Positions 45,871 through 57,440 are shown, counted from the first letter of the stretch. The stretch: DNA of 64,000 bases from Halichoerus grypus (GCF_964656455.1 NC_135718.1:130555966-130619965), one strand, 5' to 3'. The notes: a model not told the origin generated them from the letters alone. A program made the numbers and translations.

Positions 45871-46239
45871 CCCAGGGGCCTCCTTGGAAATAGAGGTGTA
45901 ACTTCACATCTGTCTGTACCTCTTATCACTTCTCCCCCATCCTCTGTATGCCTCCCAAAATGAAAGACAGAAAGGATTTTTTTGAGGCCAAGACCAGGCC
46001 GTCTGCGGCAGCCCACGGGGAAGCCAGCCTCGCAGGGCAGACCCGGACCAGGAGAGAGTGATGAGCTGACTGGTGTTTGTCACTGTGAAGTCTCGACTGT
46101 ACTCTGGAGTGGCGTCTCTTGTTTCGTGATACTTGGGACCCCCAGCAGGCTGCGTCCCTTGGGCCCTTGGCCGTGGAGGCTCGGCCACCCCGGGGCTCAC
46201 TGGGCTGGAGTTCAGCACACATGAAGAGTTCAGTGAAGC

Positions 46240-46245
46240 AATAAA
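46240..46245 (+). terminator. NFASC: Possible proximal poly(A) signal
   Basis: A canonical AATAAA about 725 nt before the distal signal. A shorter 3' UTR is possible; use is unproven. Confidence 0.35.
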
Positions 46246-46893
46246 CACAAAAATCTGGGAGAAGAAATCCAGAATTTTGTGCCCTACTCTGTTTCTTTTT
46301 CAAAAACGATGCCAATCGGATGACCCTGCCCGTTTTTTTGTTTGTTTGTTTTTGATCCCCCCAATTGGACATCCTCAGTCAGTGTTGTCCCTCTGCCCAG
46401 CTCCCAGCTCTTTGCCACCTTCACCCTCCTCCTGGGCTGAGCATCAGTCGCCTGTGACGTGGCCGCCTTCTGTCCCGGTCCCACCTCCAGCCCACCCTGG
46501 CCCAAGAGGACCTCTCGCCCTGCCTCCCCCCTGCCAGCACCCCTTTCCCCCCCGACACACACCGTGCCGCATTGTTTCTTCTGGGGGGATATTTTTTCCC
46601 CGACGTCTCCATGCCTTCCCGCACACCCACACACCTACAGAGTGGTCTGATCTTTTTTCCTTTGGTTAAAGATTTAACTCTCCATGGCAGACCTTGTTTT
46701 AACCCCTCTCACATCATGTTCTTTCCTCTTTGCAAGTTATTTTGCATTAACCAACGTTGTCAGCGACAGATGCGGATCTGAGGGTGTCCCGCACGACCTT
46801 CAGCAGGGAAGACTTCCGGGCCGCGGAGGACCATCTAATACATGGACTTATAAACTGACTGCATGAGCAATGAAAAGGCCAAATTATTCAGAA

Positions 46894-46929
46894 TTTTTTT
46901 TTTTTGGAATCACTGTAAAAAAAAAAAAA
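46894..46929 (+). other. NFASC: T12 / A13 inverted pair before the poly(A) signal
   Basis: T12 at 46894-46905, an 11-nt spacer and A13 at 46917-46929. In RNA these can pair as a U-A hairpin, 34 nt upstream of the AAUAAA. Confidence 0.6.
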
Positions 46930-46963
46930 CTGATTTCTTTTGTATAGAGAACACTAAACGTAT

Positions 46964-46969
46964 AATAAA
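46964..46969 (+). terminator. NFASC: Distal poly(A) signal of NFASC
   Basis: AATAAA in tataataaaagttgttcaaa. GT/T-rich sequence follows at about 46990-47015 (gtgatttgttcattttcttt), as expected downstream of a cleavage site. Confidence 0.85.
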
Positions 46970-46985
46970 AGTTGTTCAAAATGGA

Positions 46986-47985
46986 CTCTGGCCAAGTGAT
47001 TTGTTCATTTTCTTTAGTTAACGGGAAGAGGGAAGGGGGTGTTGGGATTGAAAACAGAGAGAATCAAAAAGGATTTCTCAGGGGCACCAGACAGCGCATA
47101 CTCTGGGGATTCTGCAAGGCCCATCGTGAAGCTGGTCTTACCCTGGAAGCCTCGTTGGCACAATTTGTGCTCTGACCATACGGTGACTGATACGTGTGCA
47201 GCCGTGGAGATGGCCTGATTCAACGCAACGGTGTGTGTGCTTGTGAACCATTGAAGGAGTGCTGTGATGGGGATGCTGGGAGAAGGGGAGAAGTGTGCGA
47301 TGAAGCTCTCCATCCCCCCACCTTCTTCTGTACCCCTGCCCTTAGGTGGGAGAATACCAGCACATTTAATACTGTTGAAGGAATGAATAATACTGCCTAC
47401 AACAAACCAAAAACCTCTCTCAGTAGACTCAAAGGAATCTCAACCAACAAGCAAATAGGGGAGGGAATGAGGCAGAGAGGGCTGTGTTGGTGGAGGGGTA
47501 CTGATCCACAGTTATGCGTCCTTTCTTGATTCTCCGGCCTGAGTTGGGCTAATTCTCACTGAGGAGTGCCCCATCGGCCATCACCCAGGCAGGATGAATG
47601 GCGAGGGACCCCCAGATGTTGTAACTCCCCTCCCTATCCTCAGGGTGGTGTGGGGGTTAGGGAATGGGCAGGGCTGAGAGATGGCTCTGCTCGGGTAGAA
47701 AGATAACTGATGGTTTACAGGCAGGAATGGGAAATTAGGGCAAAGGATTCCCCTGAAAATGCAGGCCCCATTCTCCTGGATAAAGGACCATCAGGTAACT
47801 ATCCAACCCACCTGGGTTTCCTCTCCCTTCAAAAGTCCTCAGAACAGATCGGGACCTGAGGCCTTATTTCCGGGTCTGGCTCCTCCTGAATTTTTTGGTA
47901 TCTCGTTGGGTATGCCATGTAACACCCCTGAACCTCCCTGATCACTCCTTAGAATACGTGAAAGATCTTTTTCTCATCACTCTCA
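46986..47985. other. Intergenic, start
   Basis: About 1 kb after the NFASC end. No exon, repeat or RNA gene recognised. Confidence 0.7.
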
Positions 47986-48360
47986 TGTTCACAAGCTGTC
48001 TCTGAAATGTGCCCTTCATGTCCATGTGCACCCTCCCACCAGTGACCCAAGCCCTCATCCTGAACTGACAGAGTCCTCGCCTCTCCTGGCACCTACTCCC
48101 TGCTCGAAACTGCAGCCAAAAGGATCTGCTAAAATACAAATGTGATCCTGTCCCTTCTTTACTTAAGACCTTCAAGTTTGCTACAGTACCTTCAGTCTGC
48201 TACAATGGGATAAAATCGTAACACCTTGGCTTGGCATGTTAGACCTTTCGTGATCTGACCCCTCCTTCGGCAGCCTTGTTTTTAACCACTCCTCCACATG
48301 TATCCTAAATTCCCATTCTATTCTGTTCCCTGCTCCCTCTGACATGCAATTATTTCTCAC
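47986..48360 (+). repeat. L2 LINE fragment
   Basis: Matches the general L2 3' pattern: 'ggatctgctaaaatacaaatgtgatcctgtcccttctttacttaagaccttcaagtttgctac', then 'gggataaaatcgtaac' and 'tttcgtgatctgacccctcc'. Diverged. Confidence 0.7.
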
Positions 48361-48517
48361 ACTTCTCAGCGTTGGCAATTCAATTCCACTCAAAAGCACC
48401 TATTAATAACCTACTCTGTGCTAATGAATGCTATAAGGTAAGTAGGATAGAGTTCCAGTCCTCAGGAAGTTCAGACTGTCATGAGAAACAGTCAAGTAAG
48501 CAAAAGCAATGTTATAG

Positions 48518-48618
48518 GAGCACCTACCTGGCTCAGTCTGCAGAGCATGCAATTCTTGATCTTTGGGTCGTGAGTTCGAGCCCCACATTGGGACTAGAGT
48601 TTACTTAAAAAAAAAAAT
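48518..48618 (+). repeat. Short CAN-SINE (tRNA-derived), about 100 bp
   Basis: Head gagcacctacctggctcagt with tRNA-like A and B boxes (B box gagttcgagccccacattgg) and an A-rich tail. Flanked by an 11-bp target duplication caatgttatag at 48507-48517 and 48619-48629. It lacks the usual CT-rich part. Not a tRNA gene. Confidence 0.9.
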
Positions 48619-48629
48619 CAATGTTATAG

Positions 48630-49205
48630 TATCCAGGACAAAGGGCTCAATAAATGTGGGTTCAACAAATGAATGATGGCCCAAAGGTGGGTCTGCTTGG
48701 TACACCCTCCTCCTGGCCTTCCACACACCCCTTCTTCTAGATAATTCATCATCACTGGAGTTGACGCTCACAACCAGCCCCTGCAGCACCTGATTCCAGG
48801 CTTTTTCCTCTCTCCCATTTCAAACCCCTCCAGTCTCCTTTCTCCTTACAGATCATCTCTCCCGGGCTCCTTGAAGGCAAGCAGTAGCCTCGTGCTGGGT
48901 CACAAAGTGCTGATCTTTAACAATCAGCTCAGGTGAAGTCCTCCCCACCACCTGATGTAGCCCATGCAAGTTACGTGTGCGCGCGCGGGCTGCACAGTCT
49001 GGTTCAGACCCCCTTGCTCTGCCCCCAGAACATCTATGTTTTGTCTTTCCCAGAGAGTCCTCATGCACGTGTTGCCTATTTCTTTCACGAAATCGTGAAC
49101 ATTCTGAGTATGAGAGATTTTCTTCATCTGTGTGTCCACAGGCCAGTGGCCGGCACACAGCAACGACCAAGCGAATGAGTATGAATGAATATGAATGAAT
49201 GGGTG
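48630..49205 (+). repeat. L2-like LINE 3' remnant with GAAT repeats
   Basis: Contains 'gggctccttgaaggcaagcag' and ends in gaatgagtatgaatgaatat, the L2-type terminal pattern. Confidence 0.5.
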
Positions 49206-50185
49206 AACCGTCTTTCCTTTGAAAGAAGTGGCTAGGTGAATTCAAGACTTGTGTCATCCTCTTTGGATATTGGATTTGCATGACTTTTGGGGGGCCGTGG
49301 GCAGTCCACCGGCCCACTTTTGGAGCAGGAACACCCCCCCCCCAACTCAAGGGGACAGAAATGGAGAGATGAAGCAAGCATCTTATTTGAAGAAAGCCAA
49401 CCTCAATTCAGCTGAGGCCAAACAAAGCGGCTGCCTCTCTTCAGGGCCCAAGGGATTCCCAGAGTATCTGTCATCCCTCATCCCTGTCTCCTGAACGCTG
49501 TGCCTCCCAGCCCATTAGAAATGCTAATCTCCAGCATGGAGCGGGATTAACCGACCCAGTGGGAGGCGACAAGTCATCTTCCAATCTTCATTAAGAGTGA
49601 AGGCTCTACCCATCTTGCCCAGCTGCCCCCAAAGGGATGGGATCTGGGAATTCATTATAGCCCCTCTCATCAAGGCAACCACTACTGCTCAAAACCATAT
49701 TCGGTGGAGGAAGGCAGGGGAGGGCCTTTTTAGCCTCCCCTCCGCACTTAATGCATCAGAGCCCATTTGTTTGATGTTGGCGCCCGCTGGAGCGAGGACC
49801 AGGCAGTGGGCCTCAGAGCAATTTGGAGCCACAGCTGCGGCCCAACAGCCCCGCTCCCAAGCTCCACTCCCACCCCCACCCCCGCCCCTGAACTTGCTGC
49901 CGATTAGCCCCGGACCCCAAGGCAGAGGAGCACGGCGTTGTGTAGACAGGGGAACGGTCACTCCGAAGCAAACAAATGAAATTACTTAGTGAGTATTTAA
50001 CATCACAATTGCCCTCTAACGAGGCTAAATTCAGTGGAGGCTCCGGGACTGATCTGGGTAGGGAGTTTGCAGATAGGCAGTGGGAGAGTCCTGCGTTATT
50101 AGAGGGGGGAGCTTTTGGAGCCCCAGGGCGAGAGTTGGGGGCAGATGAGGAGCAGAGACAGGCAGCAGGAAGATTCATACTTCTG
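49206..50185. other. Intergenic non-repetitive block, possible regulatory DNA
   Basis: No repeat recognised. The part at about 49500-50050 carries many ATTA/TAAT cores and a C-rich stretch at about 49860-49890. No open frame looks genuine. Confidence 0.4.
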
Positions 50186-50331
50186 TTAGTATGGTCCCTA
50201 GACCGGCAGCATCTGGATCTCCTGGGAACTTACAGACATGTACATTCTTGGGCCCTGCCCCGATCAACTGCCCCAGAAACTCCGGAGTCTGTTTAACAAG
50301 CCCTGCAGGTGATTCTGATGCAGGTTACTGT
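50186..50331 (-). repeat. MER5A-type hAT DNA transposon fossil
   Basis: 'atggtccctagaccggcagcatctggatctcctgggaactt' and 'gtttaacaagccctgcaggtgattctgatgcaggtta' follow the reverse MER5A consensus as remembered. Confidence 0.75.
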
Positions 50332-50739
50332 GGGAGGACCTCTAGATGAGAGGGACAGTGACAAGACTGGGTACTCTGGGATGCGTCCCCTCCCCGTGCC
50401 CCCTGAAGTGTCAGTCATGTCTACCCAATGGATGAATTTGCTTCACGTGAGCGGATCTTTTAGAAAAACCAGCCAAGTTGGTGAATTCTACATCCGAATT
50501 GATGCAGGGTGAAGCAGAGACCGCAGGAGAATGTAGGGGTCAGAACACAAACCCGTAGGCATCAGCAAACATCGTGCGAGAGCCTTCGACTTTCACGGAG
50601 CATGGAACTGGCAGGGGGACTGATCCATTTTCATCCATGTCGCAGAGGCACGAGGGCACCAGATGGTATCTGGGTCACAATACATTTACATTAAGTGACT
50701 TCAGAGAAAAGCCACTAATGACGTTGACACCCGCCGTCT

Positions 50740-50940
50740 GTGGTCTGTGCGGGGAGAGTGATGCGCACTTTATGCAAATTCTCTCCTGTGACCCCCACAC
50801 CAGCCCTCTGAGGCGGCTAGTGTCAGGTCGGGTCCTGCAGGAGGAAGCTGCGGCGGCAAAGGGCTGACTGCTACGCCCGGGGAAATGACAAAGCTGGAAC
50901 TCGCTGCCAGGCCTGTCTGACTCTAAAACCTCCCCGTGGG
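50740..50940 (-). repeat. MIR fragment
   Basis: Reverse MIR outline: 'actttatgcaaattctctcctgtgacccccacaccagccctctgaggcggct' then 'aaatgacaaagctggaactcg'. Confidence 0.55.
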
Positions 50941-50957
50941 CCATGACACTCGGGTAT

Positions 50958-50995
50958 GAACGGGCATCTCCGTGACGAACGGGCATCTCCGTGAC
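50958..50995 (+). repeat. Perfect 19-bp tandem duplication
   Basis: gaacgggcatctccgtgac occurs twice without gap (50958-50976 and 50977-50995). Confidence 0.95.
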
Positions 50996-51274
50996 TAACA
51001 GGCCTGGCACTTGGTGCTGCAAAGACATCGTGCCCCCGCAGCCCCTGGCAGCTTGTCAACGTGGTCCAGCCACGATTTGCCCCTTACTACTCAGCTCTGC
51101 TGGGGGGAGCACCCACAGGCTCCTGACCCCAGCCCGGGAGAGCCCAGGGGAGAGGGGTGTGGGTGCCGGGCCGCTCAGTAGTCCTGCAATGGGGGTCAGT
51201 GAAGCCACAGGGACTCACCCTGCTCCAAGTCTGCCTTGAGTACCAGGAAAAGAAGAGCCAGGACTCGGAAGGTA

Positions 51275-51460
51275 AGTCCGGCACCAGCTGTGTGACCTCA
51301 GGCAAGTTACATACCCTCTCTTTGCCTTCGTTTCTTCATCCATAAAACAAGGATTGTAACTGTAGCTCTCTCGTAGGTCAGTGTAAGGATGAAATCAGTT
51401 AAAATGTGGAAAGTTCTAAGAAAAGTGCCTGATGCATGGTAGGTATTATATAGTAATGCG
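51275..51460 (+). repeat. MIR element, forward
   Basis: cagctgtgtgacctcaggca then 'aagttacataccctctctttgccttcgtttcttcatccataaaacaagg' matches the MIR core, continuing to 'tgcctgatgcatggtaggt'. Confidence 0.85.
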
Positions 51461-51479
51461 TTAAATGTACATGAATGAA

Positions 51480-51860
51480 TCCCCTTAGGCTTTCCCCTTC
51501 TTCTACATACTAGAATGTTCTCCCTAGCCTCTACTGCTTCCTTCAAAAGTCCTCCCCATCCTTCCAGGCAGGCTCAAATCCCACCTTTTGTGACCAGCTT
51601 AGCCCCCAGGGCTGTTTCTCTCCAAGGAGCTGCTCTTGACCTTCCCCACGTCCCCCCCCACCCCCGCCCTACCAACCCTCACACACCTTGGCCTTCAGCA
51701 TCAGTTCGCTGCCACTGCAGGGACTTGTGTCTTCTATGCCCGGCCAGTCTATCAGCTCTGGAGGGCAGGACTGGTACTCATGCCCTCTGGCACCTTTGTG
51801 GCACCCAGCCCTGCCCCTCCCATGCAGGTGGCCCCCACAGAGTGAGCAGGCCTCATTTGT
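51480..51860 (+). repeat. L2-like LINE fragment
   Basis: Pattern 'ctcaaatcccaccttttgtga', then 'tatcagctctggagggcaggactgg' and 'tttgtggcacccagccctg', resembling the L2 3' region. Diverged. Confidence 0.55.
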
Positions 51861-54800
51861 ATTCAGGCCGGCTGCGTTACCGTATTTACTGCCCAGCTAG
51901 TGGCTCAGTCTGTGTGGTATTGACAAGGGGGCACAGGGGGCAGGCAGTATTTGTCTTCCTAAAAGCACGTTTACAAGGTTCCGAGTGACTGGATGCAAGG
52001 GCCAGTGATGGGTATTGAGAGCTAGAGGTTCACTCTACAGCCCCATTAATTAACTTTCCCAAAGTCCCCTAAGTGCTCTTGTCTCTCTTTAAAGCCTAGG
52101 AACCCACTCTCATTTATCGGAAAGGACTGTCCATCTTCCACCTCCCTCCCTCCCGTTCCTTCTTGCTCCAGCCTGGTGGTTAAGACACAGCATGACCCTC
52201 TACCCACCAGGCAGTCCCTGGGTTGGAAGAAGATGAGGCCAGACATCCAGAAGGTCCAGGTTTGTCCTAAGAGAGAAAGACAGGGACTCAGCCAGCGCCC
52301 CCTCCCTGAGCATGCACAGCCCTGATCCCGACCCGAGTGGGTCAGGGAGGAATTCCCCCCACCCCCGCCTCCCCAGGATTCCAGAGCCCAACTCCCAAGC
52401 TTAGGGTAGGAGAAAGCACCTCTTCCAGGCCACACGGCTCCTTCCTTCTCAACACCAACAGCACTTCTCTCCAGGGAAGGGGAGTTTGGCAAAGACCATC
52501 ATCCACTCAATCCTCTTGGAGGTCCAGAAGGGCTAAAATCTACCGTCTTCCTCCACCCCCAGGCCCAGCAGCCACCTCCCTGAAAAACAAAACACAAAAC
52601 AGAAAGTCCCTCCGTAGAGCCACCTGGGCCTCCTTCCCATGTTTTCCGCGGTGCTGAGCCCTGGTCCAGCCGGGGTAGTCAAGGCTGCAGGCTCGCTGCT
52701 GGGGAGAGAACATGCTCTGGACTCAAGGGGTTGGGGGGAAGGCATATGTTCAGTGGTCAGTCAGCAGGCCCCCTGGAGAAGGCCCAGTCCCTCCTCAGTT
52801 ACGTGCACCCGCCTCAGACCTGCAGAGCGGTAGGGCTGGTGTGAGCCCTGGCCCATCCCTTCATTCCATAGATTCCCCACATCAAATGCTAAATCCCAAA
52901 CTGGCTCCCCCGACCCAGCCCCCCAGCCACCCAGGGACCCAGCGAATGCACCGCCCCTCCCTTCCACAGGAGCTAAGCTCCTCGGGGAGAGCAGGTGCCC
53001 ATTTCAGACTGTGGCCAACCAGACTGCATCTGAAAGGGCTCAGAGTTTTTCCCAGGGGGGCAGAAATACACTCGTTCCAAAGCCAACAGAAATAGTTAGA
53101 GAGCTTCAGCCGCTCTAGACTCTCCCTGGCCCTCTAGCCTCCCAGCGCCCCCACCCGCCGACACACCCCCCAAAGCAGACAGCTGGGAGCTGTGCTGCTC
53201 TGGGGAAGTTGGGGGCCAGAAGAGGCAATATGGTCATTCTCCAGAATCTCATCCTATCCTAAACTGAGGACCATGGAGGTGCAACCTTAGTTCCCAGACA
53301 CACAGGCAGGCCTTAGACCAGGGGGGAGCCTCTGCGTCCCCTTCCTCCTTCCCCCCAGCCCTGACATCCATTTCCGATCCCCCAGCCCCGCTTCAGGGCT
53401 GGCAGGCACCCTCTCGTGGGTCCATCAGTGGCTTTTAACGGAGCCCACCGCCCCCGCTTTCATCCTATTAGTGAGCTGGGAGTAATTACGACTTCATTAG
53501 CCAAATAGGTTCTTGGTTCAAAGATTCTCCCCACCCCACAAAACAAAACACACACCCGCTTCCCTCCATCTGAAGTCTGTCCCCTGGGGCGCCAGCTAAC
53601 AATGTGGCAGGCTCCCGGGAAACCAGCAAGGAAGGGGGAAGGAGCCAGGGATGGCTGGCCAGTGGGGAGGAGGCCAACAGCATCTCCCCCCCTCTGCAGC
53701 GCATCTGTCAGCGGCTGCCCCCAACCCAGATCTTTGACAGGGTGAAGGATGGCACTCCAGCAAATGAGTGACCCCTTGCATCTGTCTGCTGTCCTCCACC
53801 CTCCAGCCCCCCTCCGACTCCTGCTTCCAGTCACTTCCCGGAAGGACAGGGCAGGCTTTTCCTGTGGGGGGCTCTCGGAACCAATGCCCAGGGGCCTCTG
53901 GAACGTCGGGAGCCCCCGGCTTCCCTGCCCCCCGGTCTCCCATCTATACTTCAGCTGCTGCAGCTCCAGGAACAAGGAAGAAGAGGGTCTGCCAAGCAAG
54001 GACAAAGCTGCGCCCAGGACCATCTGGCTGGGGGAACCTTAACCAAACCCCGGCCACCAGACCAAGCAGGCAGGTCCCTGACACCTCGGAAGGATTCCAC
54101 AGCTTCCCTGTCTATCTGGCACCCCATAACTCAGCCTTAGAAAGAGTTTTCTTTGGGTCTAAATTAGCTCCACGTTACAATTAAAACCATCCCCACTTGG
54201 GAAATGGCTTATTGTCCTTCTCTTTTACTGATCTTAATAGGTTTTAGGAGCATGGAATCCAAGCCTCCTGCCTCTAACCGGCCCTACCCGGAACCTTCCT
54301 TAGTTCCTGCGGGCCACACGGTGCGCATCGCAGCATCCTGCCTCTTGGGGCAGGCCAGGTAAGCCTCGGGTCTAAGGCCACACCAGCTCCGGCCACTCCC
54401 ACAGCCTACCCCCCACCAGGAGAAGACGTGGGCTCCCTGCAGACCCTCAGACACATGCCTCTTTGTCCATGGAGTTTCCGAGAGAGCTGGCTGCTTCTTC
54501 GGGGGGCTTCGCAAGTAACAGCTGGTGAATTCTCATTCCTGCTGAGGGCCCCTCTGCTTGGATCCTCAGCTGGCAAGATGCCATCTGCTGGGGCTGGCCC
54601 TAGAGGCAGGAGGATAGATGAGATGACCTCCAGACAGCCCTGCCACTTGCCAGACTCCAGGCTACATGCAGCCTGGCCCCGGCCTTGGCTCTAACCTGAC
54701 CCTTTCCTGCCCCCAGGCCTGACAACTCTGCCTCTGCCCCCCCTTTCCCAGCCCACAAGCAGCCCAGAGGCCAGGCAGGACGACCCCTGCTCCCTGCCCT

Positions 54801-55419
54801 TCAAGCAAAGCAAGTCCCCAGAGGCCGGCCCAGCTGTACACACCGTGCCCGTGCTTGCGTTCCCTGAAAGCAGCCCTCCTTTTGTTAATTCTGCAATTTC
54901 CCCAAGTGCCGGGAGCCTCTCATTTGACAGTCACCGCATCTGTTCCTGTCACTCTCCAGAAGGTCAGGTGGGAGCCGTGCCAGCCCCTTCCCTGAGGCTC
55001 CCGACACCTCACGCTCCTTCCGTCAGCTTGAGCGCCCTGCTCACCTGGCCCCTGGGAACACCTCCGGGTCCGCTCTGTGTCCCTGGCCCCCGGCAGCCTC
55101 AGTAACTATCTCCCCTTCCAGGACCAAACTCACCTGCCTAAGTAGATGAGCACAGTCCCGTGCCTCGGGGGACTTCAGGGAAGGAAGCTAGTCCTCCCTT
55201 TGAGGGCCCTAACAGGTATAGGAGCTTCAGGGGGCCAAGGAAAGGGAAGCCCCTTGCTTGGTCCTTCTCATTGTCACCCCCCACACACACACACACACCC
55301 TGTGCACGCAGTCTTCGGGCTGCTCATCTACAGGGCAGTGGACGTTCTGGCTGGTTCCTTAGCCCAGAAGGCCTAGCAGGAATCTGCCATGCCCACGTCC
55401 TGAGCTTCCACGTAGAGAT
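51861..55419. other. Intergenic, GC-rich single-copy DNA
   Basis: No exon recognised. Contains a TAATTA-bearing block at about 53440-53530 and a CA run at 55282-55298. Long open frames are explained by high GC and lack start, splice or family support. Confidence 0.6.
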
Positions 55420-55618
55420 CCCCAGCCTCGTTACTGCTGACATTTGGGGCTGGGTAATCCCTGGGGGTGGGGGCTGCCCTGTGCATTATAGGATGTTTAG
55501 CGGCATCCCTGACCTCCCCCTAGATGTTGCTAGCACACATTCCGCCCCACTCGCACCCTTCGCGAGAACCAAAAATGTCCTCAGACACTGCCAGAGGTCC
55601 CCTGGTTGAGAACCACTG
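55420..55618 (-). repeat. MER20-type hAT DNA transposon fossil
   Basis: 'ctgacatttggggctgggtaatccctggg', 'gtgcattataggatgtttagc' and the terminal 'cctggttgagaaccactg' match the reverse MER20 consensus as remembered. Confidence 0.8.
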
Positions 55619-55694
55619 AGCTAAGGCAAGAAGGAAACCCGAAACCTGAGCGTCAGTGACTGACGCCTCCACCGGGCTCCAGGCGACTGAGGGA

Positions 55695-55860
55695 TGGCTT
55701 CGCTAGGGTTTGGCAAGCCTCCGCTGTAAAGGTCCAGATAGTAAATATTTTCAGCTTTGGAAGCCACACGGCCCCCGGTGTGGCATGAAGGCGGCCAGAC
55801 CATACATAAGTGAACAAGCATGGCTGTGTTCCAATACATCTTTATTTATGAATGTTGAAA
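55695..55860. repeat. hAT-type DNA transposon fossil, family uncertain
   Basis: 'ccgctgtaaaggtccagatagtaaatattttcagctttggaagccacac' and 'gctgtgttccaatacatctttatttat' resemble the widespread 'aaagggccagatagtaaatatttt' element. Confidence 0.6.
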
Positions 55861-57440
55861 TTTGAATTTCATATTATTTTCATGTGAAATAGTCTCCTCT
55901 TTAGTTTTTTCAACCATTTAAAAACGTCAAATGCATTCATTCTCAGCACATGGACCGTGTTCCTGGCTTCAAGGATCTCAGAGGAATCAAAACACCGAGG
56001 TTCCTACTGACCTGCCCCTACAAAATGAACAAAGTCAGGCGCAGAGGCTGACGGTGTGAATGGGGTCCTGGTCCTCCGAGGAGGGGGAGGGAGCCAGTCA
56101 CCCCCAGTCCCTTGGGCCCAATAACTCCAGGTACCGTTTTCCGTGGGGCAGCCCCACTAAGCTCAGCAGGGCTGACTACATAATTCTCAGTGCCTGATGC
56201 AAAATGAGAATGCGAGGCTCTTCTTCAAAAATTATTAATAATTCCAAGACGGCAGCAGAAGAGCATGAACCGGCAGGGACATTCTGAGCACAGAGCCCAT
56301 GCGACCACACAGACCGCACACCCACCAAGGCGGCCCCAGACCTCAGTCTTCTCCCGGGAAGGTCTGCACCCACCTGGCAGCCTCTGCCAGGCAGAGGACC
56401 GGCCCATCAGGCGGGCTCTCCGACCCTGGGGGCAGCTTCTCCCACAGGCCCTCAGGCTGGGCCAGCACGTAGGACTGTGCCCTGCACCGTGACATCTGGC
56501 CGAGGCGGTGACTGGGGGCTTCAAACTAGCTCACGCCCCCCTTGCACGCCGTGCGCCCCCAGCGCTGTGCTGCCTCCATTCAAAGGAGCTTGCACTAAAT
56601 GGGCTGGTGCTTGCCCTGCCTCTGGGACACCCGGGATTGGGAGAGAAGGAGTCAGCTGCGCCCCAGCATGGGCTCCTCCACCCCCATCCTGAACCGCAGA
56701 GGAATGGATGCCCCACTCATCAGTTCATTTAACAAGCATATAGTGCACACTGGATGCACCGAAGGCGCAAAGCTAGGAGATCCAGGGTGGAAACAGCCAC
56801 GCGGGACAGATCCGGGAGAGGTGTGCCCACGAAGGGACAGCGCCGCCGAGGGCCTAAGAGGGAGTCGGTGACCACTGGGCCAATTTTTGAGAGCATGGAG
56901 GACTTGGGCAGGTATACCCAAGGGAGAAAGATGACTGTTCCAAACCAGGAACAGCATGAAGAGGGTGAAATGAGAGAGTCTAGCGCCTTCCAGAAAGGGC
57001 AGGTAGGTCAACATGGCAGGAGTGAGCTGGGTGAGGCAAGGCTAGAGAAAAGGGCAGAGCTAAAGAGGGGGCAGACCCGATGATCTCCTGTGTCACAGGA
57101 CGGAGCCCGTCACCAACCTGGAGGCAGGAGAAGCTGAAGAATTTTTAGCAGGAGAGTGACAGGCTCTGATTTGCATTTTAGAGAGCTCACTCTGGATGCA
57201 GTCTGGAGGGGGGATAGGAGGCTGAGACTAAAAATGAAGGTTGGCGAGGTGGTCAGAATTCAGATGAAGCCCGTGAGGGTCGGAGCCAAGACTATGGGGC
57301 ACGCATAGGAGAGGCTCTGAGGGGCACGAGCTGCAGGGCTGAGTGGTCGGCAGGACACGGGGGTGGAGGGGAGGATGGGAAGGTCTGGAGGGTGCCATTC
57401 ATGGGGGCGGGGAACCCAAGAGGAGCAGCAGGTAGATGGG
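55861..57440. other. Intergenic
   Basis: No gene seen. The stretch at about 56790-57330 (gcaggagagtgacaggctct, then gatttgcattttagagagct) looks like an old interspersed repeat whose family I cannot name. Confidence 0.5.

Larger units (their letters stand above)
1..46985 (+). other. NFASC: Neurofascin gene, 3' half (gene body)
   Basis: Twenty-one exons with GT-AG borders and matching phases spell the neurofascin ectodomain from late Ig4 through FN5, a transmembrane helix and an ankyrin-binding tail. Neurofascin is a type I membrane protein of the L1 family. The neuronal NF186 form anchors sodium channels through ankyrin-G at axon initial segments and nodes, and the glial NF155 form binds the Caspr/contactin pair at paranodes (established knowledge). 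Signal peptide, Ig1-3 and most of Ig4 lie upstream of the window. The order Ig4-6, FN1-4, mucin, FN5, TM, tail and the FIGQY motif separate it from L1CAM, CHL1 and NrCAM. The left end is cut by the window; the right end is placed about 15 nt after the AATAAA at 46964. Confidence 0.97.
41027..46985 (+). other. NFASC: NFASC 3' UTR
   Basis: About 6 kb after the stop with no credible intron, ending just after AATAAA at 46964-46969. It starts with a C10 run (41032-41041), holds a C17 run (42218-42234), a CpG-rich patch (about 43220-43560), an A16 run (45283-45298), a reverse MIR (45730-45870), an internal AATAAA (46240-46245) and a T12/A13 pair (46894-46929). A long 3' UTR is typical of neuronal adhesion genes. 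The exact end is inferred from the signal. Confidence 0.85.

Noticed and set aside
48518..48618. tRNA-like A and B boxes
   Set aside because: Part of a CAN-SINE with A-rich tail and target duplication, not a tRNA gene; the same holds for the SINEs at 57767, 60873 and 61058.
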